Shown here: piece after piece, positions 21,486 through 32,575 of the stretch
How the letters are laid out: every line of letters begins with the position of its first letter
How positions within the stretch are numbered: the first letter of the stretch is position 1
Assembly: GCF_018991925.1 (NCBI RefSeq)
Contig: NW_024711973.1
Location: forward strand, 152,501-216,500
Source: Homarus americanus
Taxonomy: Eukaryota; Arthropoda; Malacostraca; Decapoda; Nephropidae
Reading direction: 5' to 3'
Length of the DNA: 64,000 bases
The notes under the pieces: generated by a model
Seen by the model: only the letters and a program-made list of their open reading frames with translations
The model's database searches: none
What the model was told of the DNA's origin: nothing
Translations under genes and position numbers: made by a program

Positions 21486-21623
21486 TCTCACAGCAGTTGG
21501 GGGGTCAGGACAGGGAGGACTGTAATAACTCAGCAGTAATTCCTGTCCTCCAGCTCTCCGAGAAATAATACCAACAAACTGACTGACGCCTGATGAAAAT
21601 CCACCCAACGGCAGTATTTTTTT

Positions 21624-21628
<5 letters not shown>

Positions 21629-21660
<32 letters not shown>
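21629..21660. repeat. (CT)n microsatellite
   Basis: About 32 bp, ending exactly where the family C LINE fragment begins. Confidence 0.95.
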
Positions 21661-21665
<5 letters not shown>

Positions 21666-21915
21666 AGGAGCGGACTCGTAACAATGGTTTTAAATTAGAC
21701 AAATTTAGATTTAGGCGCGAGATAGGTAAACATTGGTTTGGAAATAGAGTAGTGGACGAGTGGAACTAGTTACCAAACATCATCATTAACTTGAATACGC
21801 TGGATAGCTTCAAATATAGGTTGGATGGATATATGAGCGATCGGGGTTGGGTGTAAATGGGACTGCCCAGTATAGGTCAGCTGCAGTTTCCTCCATTCTT
21901 ATGTTCTTATGTTTT
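21661..21915 (+). mobile_element. LINE family C, 5'-truncated copy 2 (3' 255 bp)
   Basis: CAACCAGGAGCGGACTCGTA begins the match to the antisense of 32840-32576. It continues through GGTTGGGTGTAAATGGGACT and ends in CCTCCATTCTTATGTTCTTATG, the same 3' end as the other copies. It encodes the last part of the RT C-terminus and is too short to be active. Confidence 0.92.
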
Positions 21916-22089
21916 CCCTTTCTCATCTTCCGCGTTCATTCTTTAATCTTTTCCTCCTGTTTTTAATCTTTTCTCTCCTGTAGGGTAAAAAAAAAAAAGA
22001 TACGCAGCTGAGCAAGGATGGAAACAGAAAGACCTCCTGCAGTTGTGTATACAGATGCTTAATACGTCACAGGTGTTATTGGGCTGCTG

Positions 22090-23340
22090 TTGGTACCGGT
22101 GAACTTTTCTCATTTGCTGTCTTCCTCCTCCTCCTCCTCCTCCTCCTTTTTCACTCCTTGCTGTGAATCACCTTATCGATGTTTCTTGTTGCCTCTTCAT
22201 TCTGTTTTTGTGTATGTTGGTACTGCTGCTGCTGTTATTATTTTGCTATTGGTACTACTGCTGTTATGTTTTTGTTGTTGGTACTACTGCTGTTATGTTT
22301 TTGTTGTTGGTACTACTGCTGTTAATTTTTTGCTGTTGGTACTTCTGCTGTTATGTTTTTACTGTTGGTACTACTGGTGTTATGTTTTTACTGTTGGTAC
22401 TACTGCTGTTATGTTTTTACTGTTGGTACTACTGCTGTTATGTTTTTACTGTTGGTACTACTGCTGTTATTTTTTTACTGTTGGTACTACTGCTGTTATG
22501 TTTTTACTGTTGGTACTACTGGGGTTGTTAATTCTTTGGGTTGCTGTTTCCGCTGTTAAGGTTTTTAATTGCTGGCACCACTGGTGTTATGTTTTACTGT
22601 TGGTACCACTGCTGTTATGTTTTTTACTGTTGGCACCACTGCTGTTATGTTTTATTGCTTATACCAAATCATATATATTTTTATTATTGAGTAATTATTG
22701 CTGTTATGTTTTACTATGGTACCACTGCTGTTATATGGTGTTTTTTTACTGTTGGTACTCACTAACGTTGTTTTTTGGTTATTGGTATCATTGCTGTTAT
22801 ATTTTTACCGTTGGCACCACTGTTGCTAAGGTTTTTTACCGTTGGTACCACATTGCTGTTATATTTTACTACAGGCACCACTGCTGTTATATTTTTTACC
22901 GTTGGTACCACTGCCGTTATGTTTTTTGCTGTTGGCACCACATTGCCGTTAATTTTGGTTGCTGGCACCACTGCTGCTATGTTTTTTTTACTGTTGGTAC
23001 TACTGCTGATATATTTTTACTGTTGGTACTACTGCTGTTATGTTTTTACTGTTGGTACTACTGCTGTTATGTTTTTACTGTTGGTACTTCTGCTGTTATG
23101 TTTTTACTGTTGGTACTACTGCTGTTAATTTTTTGCTGTTGGTACTACTGCTGTTATGTTTTTACTGTTGGTACTACTGACGTTATATTTTTGTTATTGG
23201 TACTATTGCTGTTATATTTTTACTGTTGGTACTACTGACGTTATATTTTTGTTATTGGTACTATTGCTGTTATATTTTTACTGTTGGTACTACTGACGTT
23301 ATGTTTTTGCTATTGGCTACTACTGCTGTTCCTAATGCTG
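22090..23340. repeat. 29-bp minisatellite, GTTGGTACTACTGCTGTTATG-type
   Basis: The unit TGTTGGTACTACTGCTGTTA plus TGTTTTTAC repeats at a 29-bp step in its homogenised parts (22250-22530 and 22990-23310) and is eroded between. No stop occurs in the + frames, so a 382-codon frame runs through it, rich in Cys, Tyr, Leu and Trp. Because 29 is not a multiple of three, the frame cycles through all three readings of the unit; it is not a protein gene. Confidence 0.93.
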
Positions 23341-23659
23341 AGGCCACTGTTATTTCTTCATATATTTCTATTACTTTTACTACCACTTCTTCCGTGTACT
23401 AGCACCACCACTAACACCTTATGGTAGGGGAGAAGGTGGAGAGAGAAAATGACAGCGCAGAAGGGAAGGGCAAGAGAGAGAGGAAGAAGGGAATAGTAAG
23501 GTAGGGGAAGAGGGGGATGACAGGGGAATGGAAATGGGGAATGACACGTGAGAGGGGGAGGGAAAGTCATGGGGGGAATGGCTGGGTAGTGCAGTGTGAG
23601 GAGCGTGGATAAAGGTAACAGAGAGTGATGATAGCTCCCGTAAGTCTATTGTCCTCTAG
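23341..23659. other. Purine-rich stretch, no gene
   Basis: G/A-rich sequence around 23425-23580 on the + strand; no coding evidence. Confidence 0.6.
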
Positions 23660-23763
<104 letters not shown>

Positions 23764-24294
23764 ATTACATACGTTGTAAGTACGCTCTAGATTGCATAAT
23801 TTTTTTTAACTCAAACCATTATAACCCACAATATTTCTTAAATAAGTGTCATTGGTTGTACAGTTTTCACAATCTTCAATCATCCTCACTGGAAGATACC
23901 TGAACTAAATCACTTAGAGTCGCCTTTATTACAAAAATACACAATAATAAAAAAAATATAATAAAAATGCTTGTATATGTAGTGGCCAGAGGCTAAAGTA
24001 CCCCACTTTTAAATAACTCACAATCCCTTAATATCCAACACTAGGAAAACTCGGCATTGAACTCTCATACCTTGGTAGGAAAAAAAAAGAAAGAAAGAAT
24101 TAAGTGGACTACAAGCAAGCAAGCACACAGTCTGGCTCATAACACGATATTTATTGGAAGATAGACGATTATCACTTTAATATCCGGCCGATGAAAAAGT
24201 TTAGCGCACATTCGAGTCACATCTATTTCTGGAGGAGAGAGAGAAGCTGAGGCCATTGTGAATTTCGATATTATTATACATTCTTGGTGTTGAG

Positions 24295-24575
24295 TGCACA
24301 TTGGGTGCTGGAGGGAGGGAGGATAGAGGGAGAGGGGCGATAGCAGGGAGAGGGAGGAAGGGAGAATAGAAAGGAAAGAGAGAGAGGATGAGAAGAAGGG
24401 AGGGAGAGGGGAGGAAGGTAGAGGAAGAGTGAGGGGGGGTAGAAGGGAGAGGGAAGATAGGAGGGTGAGGGAGGGAGGGTAGGAGGGAGGGAGGGAAGGA
24501 GGGAGAGGAAGGAATGGTAGGAGGGAGAAGGAGGAAGGGTAGAAAAGAAAGAGAGAGAGGAGCAGGGAGAGACGT
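24295..24575. repeat. GGGAGGA-type purine tract
   Basis: About 280 bp almost without pyrimidines on the + strand, made of AGGGAGAGG, GGAAGG and GAAGGGAG words. The long antisense Ser/Pro/Leu frames are artefacts. The sequence has the composition for triplex (H-DNA) formation. Confidence 0.85.
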
Positions 24576-24755
24576 TCATTAACGCCTCCTGATGGCTTCA
24601 TTCACTTCTTATGTGTACATGTTATTGTTGTACTTGTGAATTATTGTTTTCATTATGATTGTCATAACTGGAGTTATATAGGTACAAAAGGACTTTCCTT
24701 GAATTTTTTTTTCATCATTATCTTAAAATTGGATATTACTCTGAACCTTCAGTCT

Positions 24756-24767
24756 CTCTCTCTCTCT

Positions 24768-24850
<83 letters not shown>
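24756..24850. repeat. (CT)n followed by (TA)n
   Basis: A short CT run at 24752-24768, then about 80 bp of TA dinucleotides. Confidence 0.96.
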
Positions 24851-24851
<1 letters not shown>

Positions 24852-25329
24852 TGGGAACTAGAAAAACTTGGATGGTATTGGAGAAAATGTAAAATTAGAT
24901 ACAGTGAGCCTTTAAATATAATCCAATTTCAGTGGCGAGTAGAGAAATGTCCAGCAATATCTGTGTAATTCCGAACTAAAAACAAATAAATGGAATTCTA
25001 AACTTGTATTTTCCACACAAATCTGTGCGGCAACAGCACTGTGCTGACGTTTATTGTAGTCTCCAGTCTCAGCGGCTCCTCCCAATGGTAGTTCGGCAGT
25101 AATTGATACAGAATGTACTGGCGACCATTGTTTTCACTTAACTGGTTGTGTGTCGCAAGTATTGTGTGTCTCACCAGGTAACTTAATAATACACCATCAC
25201 CTCCTCCTCTCCATTACTCAAAACGAGGTTTATGGCCAAATATTAACATTGGAGTTAGAAAAAAAATGCTCATGTGGAATGTTTTACATGTACGTCTGTG
25301 TTCATCTGTCTGATGGTGGGGGGGGGCGG

Positions 25330-26632
25330 CGGCGGCGTCAATACGATTCTTGTCGTCCTCCAAAGTAATCTGGACGAATTGAAAATGAAGGAGAGAACAG
25401 ATTACCTGGATGCCCTCGATGCCCTGTATCACCTAAAGTGCATCTCTATGCCCAGACTGGCCTACTTCTTCAGGTTTGCACCAACGTTAGACAGACACAT
25501 GCTTGAAGAGTAGGATGAGTTTCTTAGAGCCATGTTGACGAAGACCGTGAGCTTCCTTGGAAGATTCCCAGTGAGATCAAGCTGTTTCCTGGTCCGCCTG
25601 GAAGGAGTTGGCGTACACAAAGTCTCCCTGATCGCATTGTCAACATTTCTTTCACCCTGTGTGGCATCAGACAAAATGGTCAGGAGGATCGTCCGAGAGC
25701 ACTTGCGACGGCTACAGGAGGAAACGACTCAAGGTTCAGGACGCCAGCCACTCGGTGGGAGGCTGTCACTTCTCAAGCACCGAAACCAACGTCCTCAAAG
25801 GGCAGAAAACAAACCTGTTATAATAATCGCATTTAGAAGAATGTCCTGATTTTTTTTTTTTTTTTTGGGAGAGAGCACCAAATGACCTACAGAGAGCACG
25901 TCTGTAGGCAGTGAATGGTCCTCAGGTCGGGAACGTCCTCCTGGCCACCCCCTAACTTCTATTTAAGTACCCGCCTCAATCTCCAGCCTTCCGTGTTGGA
26001 ATAGCCCTTCGTCTTACGGCCTCTTTCCATAAGTTTATCTGCGGCAACGAATAGGTAGACCAACATGGTTTCCACCTCTTCTTATATGGAATATCCACGG
26101 TTGGTATGCGAGACATAACGAAGAAAATGGCGTCATCAAGAGTTTGACAACTGCGGACAGCTTAGCACGCTGTTATAGTTCCGATAACGAACATCCATAC
26201 AGAATCACGATGACCTCCTGGAAGGATGGTAGACAGCTGGTGTGGAACTACATCTGTGCTTCCACCTTACCTTTACCTCGGTGCAGCAGGAGCAGGGAGG
26301 ACAGCAATCCTGAGGAAAACCGGAAGGAGGGGAAAGTACACGAAACTTAGTCCTGAATATTGCTTTGTCCCAATAGCCAATAGGCTCAGAGAGGCTGAGT
26401 GCCTGTCACTAAGGCCTTGGAGTTCCTGAAAGAGCTGGGTCCTAGATTCATTGATGCCACCGGAGACACCAGAGCATCGAGCTACTGTTCCAATTCCTCA
26501 GTAGAACAGTTCAGAGAAGGATCACTTGTTGCATACTGGGATCTTGTCCCTCACCTGAGGAGCTTGAAGGAGTCTTCGAATTAGCAGGAGTAAGGGTGAT
26601 TGTAAATAAAAATAACCAAAACTGTAAAATGG
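25330..26632 (+). pseudogene. Degenerate C-terminal half of a retroelement (family E), RT thumb plus nuclease-like tail
   Basis: Joining frames by eye gives a consistent order. Near 25440 comes HLKCISMPRLAYFFRFAP; near 25590 VRLEGVGVHKVSLIALSTFL, matching the PVRLGGLG motif typical after RT domains; near 26035 ICGNE, a stop and VDQHG, resembling a C-x-CG...D-x-x-G-H zinc knuckle; near 26150 DSLARCYSSDN; near 26225 WKDGRQLVWNY and KYTKLSPEYCFVPIA, resembling a D...K nuclease-like core; and near 26410 ALEFLKELGPRFIDATGD. A TAG at 25511 and at least three frameshifts break it. I know this arrangement from animal retroelement proteins but cannot name the clade. No RT catalytic part is visible upstream. 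The final frame ends at TAA near 26628. Confidence 0.62.
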
Positions 26633-27480
26633 TTTAAATAAGTTCAAGGTCTGGTACAAGAAGACAATATCTATCCAGAGTTCAAGAAAATGATCCAAGT
26701 TGTCCGTGAACAATACTTCTTATTTTCCTTTAGGCGAAAAAATGTTGATGCTGGAAGGAATTGGTTACGTCCGTCCCCGTATATGTTTGTACAATGTTCT
26801 GTGTCTGATTTCTCGAGAAAAAACTTTGGAAGAACAAGAAAACTTGGCCTGAAGTATCGTAATTAATGTTTGGTGTACACGGTAGCATGGTGGTGAAGAG
26901 GTGAGTTTTGCTTAAAGAAATTCTCTTATTACAATATTATATCCGTAGCGGAGGATAAAGAATACTTATGTCTTTTTGTTTCATCTTCTTTCTGGACGTT
27001 TTAAATAACTTAGCCGTCTCGTTTCAACATTATGCTGATAATTAGAATATAAATATTGGCATCATTTTGTTAGTTCTACTGAGGATTGAATGTAAATATG
27101 TCATTTATTTCAACATTATTCTGTCTCCTTATTTCAGTATTATTTGTGTGAGATAAGATGTGTGTACCTCTTCCTTCCTTCATTCATATCTGAGAGAAGG
27201 AGCCTGTATCTCTTCATTCTTCTCTTCCTTGGCCTCTTAACTGCGGCACGGGAAGGTCATAGTGGCGGACTGGCAGCGGAGATTCTTGCATACTAAAAGC
27301 CTAATTGCGGTATGGATATAGTAGGGCAATGGTGCAAAACTATTGGTGGGTCGAGTGAGGCAGAGGTCCATTTGCGGCCTTAATGGGGGTGTGTATTACC
27401 CGAGCGAGGCGAGGGTGAAGCTCCACAACCCTTCAGGGAGGGACGAAAATGACCTGTGGTAATGTCATCGTGCCTTTGAC
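26633..27480. other. No gene seen
   Basis: AT-rich unique sequence after the family E fragment; possibly its 3' untranslated part, but no end repeat is visible. Confidence 0.55.
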
Positions 27481-27606
27481 GCAGCTGTTTGATAGTAGTG
27501 ATGGTGGTGGTGGTAATGGTGGTGGTAGTGTTTTTTGATGATGGTGATACTGGTGGTGGTAGTGGTTTTTGGCGATGGTGATACTGGTGGTGGTAGAGAG
27601 CATTAG
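27481..27606. repeat. GGTGGTGATA-type repeats
   Basis: GATGGTGGTGGTAGTG words in two to three diverged copies of about 50 bp. Confidence 0.8.
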
Positions 27607-27790
27607 TGGTAGTGGCCGAGTGGTTATATAGCTCTTAATCACCTCCTAACCCAAAGTTCGTCGGTTCAAAACCCCCAGCCGGCCAGCTGTAGCAAGGTTA
27701 CTTAGCTGTATAGTTTGGGATGTGACAGGCGGTAGAGTACAGTGCCGGCCACGATTTTACCCTCTGCACCGAAACTTTACACCTGTGGGA
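27607..27790 (+). mobile_element. tRNA-derived SINE-like head 1 (Ser/Leu-like)
   Basis: A perfect A box TGGCCGAGTGG lies at 27613-27623 and a B box GGTTCAAAACC (one mismatch to consensus) at 27663-27673. The 39-bp gap between them is long, as in tRNAs with a long variable arm. No clean acceptor stem closes it, so it is a SINE head or pseudo-tRNA, not a working tRNA gene. It runs into GGTGAT repeats at about 27800. Confidence 0.55.
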
Positions 27791-27799
27791 CCCTCTTTC

Positions 27800-27900
27800 A
27801 ATAATGGTGATAATAGTGGTGATGGTGGAGATAGTAATAGTGGTGATGGTGGTGATAGAGATAGTAATAGTGGTGATGGTGGTGGTGGAGATAGCAAACA
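27800..27900. repeat. GGTGATAGTAATAGT repeats
   Basis: AATAGTGGTGATGGTGGAGA-like units, a tail-like tract between the two SINE heads. Confidence 0.8.
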
Positions 27901-27914
27901 GACGTGGTTGTGGC

Positions 27915-28255
27915 GACCTGTGGTGTAATGGTTAGCATTCTCGCCTCGCAAGCGAGCGGACCCTGGTTCGATCCCCGGGCAGGGTGAAACTATAGACAAG
28001 TTTCTTTACGCCATTTGCCTCTGCATACCCAGCAGTAATTGCGAACCTGGATGCTAATCGATTTGCGGATCGTTTTGTAGGGTAATGATTAGCCAGTGCA
28101 GTTGGCGAGTTGTTCCGGTCTTCTCGTACTATTCCTTGACACTGGGTCATGCAACTCGTTAACTTAGGGTGTGGTTGTTGTGTTGGCGACAGCATCTACA
28201 CCTTAAACAAATTTACGCCTAGGTGGCACTTGGGCCGGCCATCCTCGTTACACGA
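27915..28255 (+). mobile_element. tRNA-derived SINE (Ala-like, anticodon CGC in the head)
   Basis: A box TGGTGTAATGG at 27921-27931 and B box GGTTCGATCCC at 27965-27975 both match consensus. The anticodon arm CTCGC/CTCGCAA/GCGAG is perfect and would carry CGC. The acceptor stem does not pair (GACCTGT against CAGGGTG), so it is not a functional tRNA. The body continues with GTTTCTTTACGCCATTTGCC, GCAGTAATTGCGAACCTGG and on to about 28255. A tRNA head fused to an unrelated body is the SINE plan; RNA polymerase III would transcribe an active copy. Confidence 0.72.
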
Positions 28256-28289
28256 GGGGCAACCGTTATTAATTGTGGTTGTAGCTATA

Positions 28290-28960
28290 TGATGATTGTG
28301 GTGGTGGAGATAGTAATAGTGGCGGTATAGTGGTGTTGATAGTAATAGTGGTAGCAGTTATATGATGGTTGTGGTGGTAGAGATGGTAATATTAGTGGTA
28401 TATACTCGTATATGGTGATGAAGATAGTAACAGTGGTGTTAGTGATATGATGGTGGTTGTGGTGGAGACGGGAGTCGTTGTGGTGTTGCTGGCAGTGTTG
28501 GTGGTTGAAGAAATTCCCACTTACCCTGACTTAACAGGGTATTAGGACTTGAGCTGGGGTGATTTTGCCAACTTTTATTATTTCTATGGTAGGATTTTGT
28601 CCACTAGGAAATTACCTGTTGGGATTATGTCGAGTGGGGCTTTTTGGGTGATGGTTGTAGTGGTGGTAGTAGTGTTAGTGGTGGCAGTGGTGGTAGTAGT
28701 ATTAGTGGTGACAGTGGTAGTAGTAGTGGTGGTGGTAAGAAGTAGTAGTAGTGGTAGTAGTAGTTGTTGTATTAGTTGTAACTGTGCTGGTAGAAGTCTT
28801 AGTGGTGGTAGTGATATTTGTGTTTGTGGTGATATTAGTTGTGTTAATGGTGGTAGTAGTTGTGTTAATGGTGGTAGTAGTTGTGTTAATGGTGGTAGTA
28901 GTTGTGTTAATGGTGGTAGTAATGTTGGTAATGGTGGTAAAAGGGGGTGGAGGGGATAAA
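28290..28960. repeat. GGT/AGT-rich repeats including five 21-bp units
   Basis: Loose GTGGTAGTA words; at 28837-28930 the unit TTGTGTTAATGGTGGTAGTA plus G recurs about four to five times. The open frames are homopolymer-like Val, Gly and Ser. Confidence 0.9.
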
Positions 28961-29269
28961 TAGACGCATTAAATACTTTGGTGTCTGTCTGTCTGTCTTA
29001 CATGTTTTTTCTTCAGTATTGTGAGACGTTAACGTAAATATGTATGAAGGAACCATTAATATACTTGATTAATAAACACTAAGAGGTTTTACATACATGT
29101 TTGAGTCTGGCCGAGTGAATCTGTGGCCAGGCGAGACAGGAGATCTCTCGTTCTTCCTTCTTTATCTCCTCTTGTATTCCCTTCCTCTTTCACTGTTATT
29201 CCTTCTTTCTTCCCCCCCCCCTCTTCCTTTCTTTATCTGCTGTCCAACCTTTCCTTTCCCACTGCCCTA

Positions 29270-29520
29270 GCTTCCTCTTCCTCCTGTCCTATCTTCCTCC
29301 TGTCCTATCTTCCTCTTCCTCGTGTCCTATCTTCCTCTTCCTCGTGTCCTATCTTCCTCTTCCTCGTGTCCTATCTTCCTCTTCCTCGTGTCCTATCTTC
29401 CTCTTCCTCGTGTCCTATCTTCCTCTTCCTCCTGTCCTATCCTCCTTTTCCTCGTGTCCTATCTTCCTCCTGTCCTATCTTCCTCTTCCTCCTGTCCTAT
29501 CTTCCTCCTGTCCTTCCTTC
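29270..29520. repeat. 22-bp minisatellite CTTCCTCTTCCTCGTGTCCTAT
   Basis: Roughly ten copies of a 22-bp CTTCCTCTTCCTCGTGTCCT plus AT unit, some shortened by loss of a TTCCTC word; C/T-only except for the GTG and the final A. The flanking 29150-29270 and 29520-29570 are also pyrimidine-rich. Confidence 0.93.
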
Positions 29521-29570
29521 TTCCCTCTTTCTCCCCTTTCCTCTTCCTCCCTTTTCATCCTGTCCACCCA

Positions 29571-30184
29571 CACAGTATCGTCCCACTTAATGTTGTATAT
29601 GACGTGATTTCCTCTCTCCGCATCACACAAAAAGGAGTTAAGTTTTATATTTTAGTTAGAGTTCTGCCTCCCTTCAACACTAAGCAGTCCCGCGGTGTCT
29701 CTTCAGCCAGCCAGCCTGAAACTATACTCGTACATAGTGGCTAGGTCCTATAGGATATCCAAAAGGGCTTACAGTTAGCCTGTGTACTCCTGCTAGGTCC
29801 TAGGGCACCTCACGTCTTCACAGGTATGATGTATAACGTGAAATGGGAGAAGTGGATGATATTGTTAAGGGGGAGAAACTAAGATAACACATTAGAATAA
29901 CAGCAAAAATACCTTAATAAGAGAACAAGCCGTGCGAAAGTTCAGGGGAGTGGAAGGGGAGAAGTCGAAGAAAATAAACCAATAGACAAAGAATTTCTGA
30001 AAAGTGAAAGGAAAGAGAATTGAAAGAGAAACTAAACTCTGGATCAACAGTTTCAAGAGAAGAGTATAACTGCATATAAACATAAAATAAATCACAGTGA
30101 AAGGACCGCAGGAGGGTGGTAAGACAAGACAATATCTACTTACACCTCACGGGGGGAGTTTCCTGGAACGACTGTAATTGTCTT
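29571..30184. other. No gene seen
   Basis: Unique sequence, purine-rich at 29850-30120 on the + strand. No supported feature. Confidence 0.55.
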
Positions 30185-30535
30185 TTCCGAAGCCAACCAC
30201 AGATGCCTTCCAAAGCATTTTTAACCTTAGGCCACTGACAAATAAATTTATGCAACATATCAGTTTTGTACTGGCCATCACTTAGGTTATATAACATATT
30301 TCCCTAAGTAGTCTTGCGTCAACCAGAAGTCTTAATGTGACATGTGATGATTTAAACACATTTATACTGTTTTTCTAATCCATGGTATAATTATTGTTCC
30401 TAATATGAACGAAAACTGCATTGCTTTCAGATGCTTTTCTAGTATTATACTGATAATATATTTTTCATAAATATATTTGTCAGTGGCCAATGGCTAAAAG
30501 TGCTTTGGAAAGCATTTGAGGTGGAGGTAGGGGCT
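30185..30535. mobile_element. MITE-like element with 50-bp inverted arms
   Basis: Bases 30203-30252 and 30466-30515 are inverse copies of each other at 44 of 50 positions, and weaker pairing continues outward for 10-20 bp. The 213-bp centre is AT-rich and non-coding. It is followed at 30546 by four GACCT units. The superfamily and target duplication could not be fixed. Confidence 0.75.
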
Positions 30536-31499
30536 CATATTATTGACCTGACCTGACCTGACCTTTTGTACTGTCATCCATATTTTGTAAGCTCTTCATT
30601 CATGTGCGGTGAGGTGGTTTGTGGATTCGTGGGTCTCATGTTATCACCTACCTGATGCTATATAAAGTCACTCATTATTTATAAACTCCTGTCAGTCCTT
30701 ATATATATATATATATATATATTATTTAGGTTAAATTGTTTCAAACTGTAGAAAGTTATAAAAGCTGAGGGACGGAATCTACAATAGACAATAAATGACA
30801 AGGAGGAGTGTGTTTGCAACGCCATCTCTCGTCTATTTGTAAAAGTTTTCAGAAAGGAAAAAGACATCAAGGGAGATGAGGAGCAACATTGGTGGGGGGA
30901 GATGAGTTATAAGGGAAGAAGTGGGAGCCAGTTGGATTTAGCAAAGAATTTACCGCTTTTTAAAACGGGAGTCACGGTGAGGCGATCAAAGATGAGAAGG
31001 TGGAGCCGATGGTGGCCACAAGGCGGTAATGATTTAAATCCTTTTGGAGGATCTGTTACTCCTTTAAACGAGCTGTATGCTGTAATGTTGAGTCTTTTGA
31101 GTTGATTAAACCTTCGTAAAATTAACGAGATTACAGTAATCGGAGGTGTTTAGATGTCCAAGTAATTTAACTGAGGTTAACTAGAATTACCTTTGTTCCA
31201 CCCGGAACTAGTTTGAAAGGATTAGTAAATAGTTTGTTGACGTTTAGCACAGCGAACTTGTGATATACAGAGAGGTCAATAGAGCGAGGCGTGACTAATG
31301 GTGACCAGCCCCAGGGTAGATGATTAGGGGAGGACAGTGAAGTTCGGCGGTTATCACGATGATGTGGCATTAATCGGAAGTAAATTGGGATAGTCAGAGC
31401 ATTACATTAATTTATGTAGCAGCAATACGACTGGGTGTGTAAATACCCGAAAAAAGACTATCTTGCATTATAATGGTTCATAGGATGATATTTATCTGA
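30536..31499. other. Unique interval with (GACCT)4 and short (TA)n
   Basis: GACCTGACCTGACCTGACC lies near 30545 and a 22-bp (TA)n at 30700. Nothing else is supported. Confidence 0.6.
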
Positions 31500-31857
31500 C
31501 GATGGTACTAACGAGGAAGACGATGTCTGCAACAGTAAGCACGACGAGTACAACTATTGCATGGGCGACGACGACGGAAAAAAATAACTGATAATGTTAG
31601 CAACTACAAAGATGAAAGAGACGAGGGTTAGCAACATCAGCGATGAAAACGACGGTGACGAGGATGACAGTAACGAGGAAGACGACGGTGACGAAGATGA
31701 CAGTAACGAGGAAGACGACGGTGACGGAGATGACAGTAACGAGGAAGACGACGGTGACGAAGATGACAGTATCGAAGAAGATGACGAGGATGACAGTAAT
31801 GAGGAAGACGACGGTGATAGTAACGAGGAAGACGACAGTGACGAGGATGACAACTAA
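31500..31857. repeat. 33-bp minisatellite encoding an acidic 11-residue rhythm
   Basis: From about 31650 a 33-bp unit (GACGACGGTGACGAAGATGA plus CAGTAACGAGGAA) repeats about six times with in-frame deletions. In one + frame it reads DGDEDDSNEED repeatedly from an ATG at 31594 to a TAA. All length changes keep this frame, which would be expected of a coding repeat, but no flanking exon, splice site or upstream conserved text supports a gene. Confidence 0.8.
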
Positions 31858-32474
31858 GTCATCGAGATAGAGAGAGACACCGACACTTCCTCCTTCCCTC
31901 AGAGGCTTCATCAGCAGACCCGTCCTCCTCCCACGAAATCTAGACTTTGTTGAAGCTTCCTGGTGGGCGGTGCTGGAACGACCCGATAGACCAACGAAGC
32001 CAATCGTAGCTGCTGCTGCCTGAGGCTACCTTTGTGATGCGTTTGTGTTGCTTAGTGCTGTTGAGGGAGGAAGGGAGAAGATGTTGCTTCCACCTGTGAT
32101 GGTGAAGGGAGAAACTATTACTTTTGCCTACGATTGTGAGCGATATTTTCAACCCGGTGTTGAATATTTTGTGTTGTTTTTGCTGAAAAGGTGGAAAAAG
32201 AAACACTTGGAGTACTGGAGTCTTTGGTTCACAGGGAATCTGGTGTTTAAAAGAACAGGGAGGGAGTAAATGCAACTGGTGTTACGAATCTTGCGTTAAT
32301 TTGTGGAACTTTGTGTTAGTACTGAGGATGGTGGAGATGCCTATACACTAATGATCTTAATTATTCACTTAAATGGTTGGTGGTCAGGTAAGCTCTAGCT
32401 CTAAGAGACCCCGACGAATTAGGATTTGGAGCTTACTGAAGTTAGGCCTCATAATGACTGGACCCCAGTCGAAA
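31858..32474. other. No gene seen
   Basis: Unique sequence; a 74-codon + frame (32045-32269) is not recognised and lacks support. Confidence 0.55.
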
Positions 32475-32575
32475 TAGTAAGGATAAGTTAGGTTACGTTA
32501 GGTTAAGTTTGGTATGGTTAGGTTAGGTTTGATTAAGGTACGTTAGATTAAGTTTGACTTGATTAGGTTTGTTTA
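32475..32575. repeat. Degenerate (GGTTA)n, TTAGG-like interstitial repeat
   Basis: TTAGGTTACGTTAGGTTAAG and TTAGGTTAGGTTTGATTAAGG recur for about 90 bp and stop at the 3' end of the antisense LINE C. TTAGG is the common arthropod telomere unit; this is a short, eroded interstitial stretch. Confidence 0.7.

Noticed and set aside
22090..23238. 382-codon Cys/Tyr/Leu-rich + frame resembling a membrane protein
   Set aside because: It is the 29-bp minisatellite read through in rotating frames; no unique protein sequence remains.
27915..27986. Functional tRNA-Ala(CGC) gene
   Set aside because: The boxes and anticodon arm are good, but the acceptor strands do not pair and the T stem has a mismatch; a SINE body follows directly.
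32475..32575. Telomere end from TTAGG-like repeats
   Set aside because: Only about 90 bp, heavily mutated, flanked on both sides by ordinary sequence; such degenerate GGTTA runs are common inside arthropod chromosomes.
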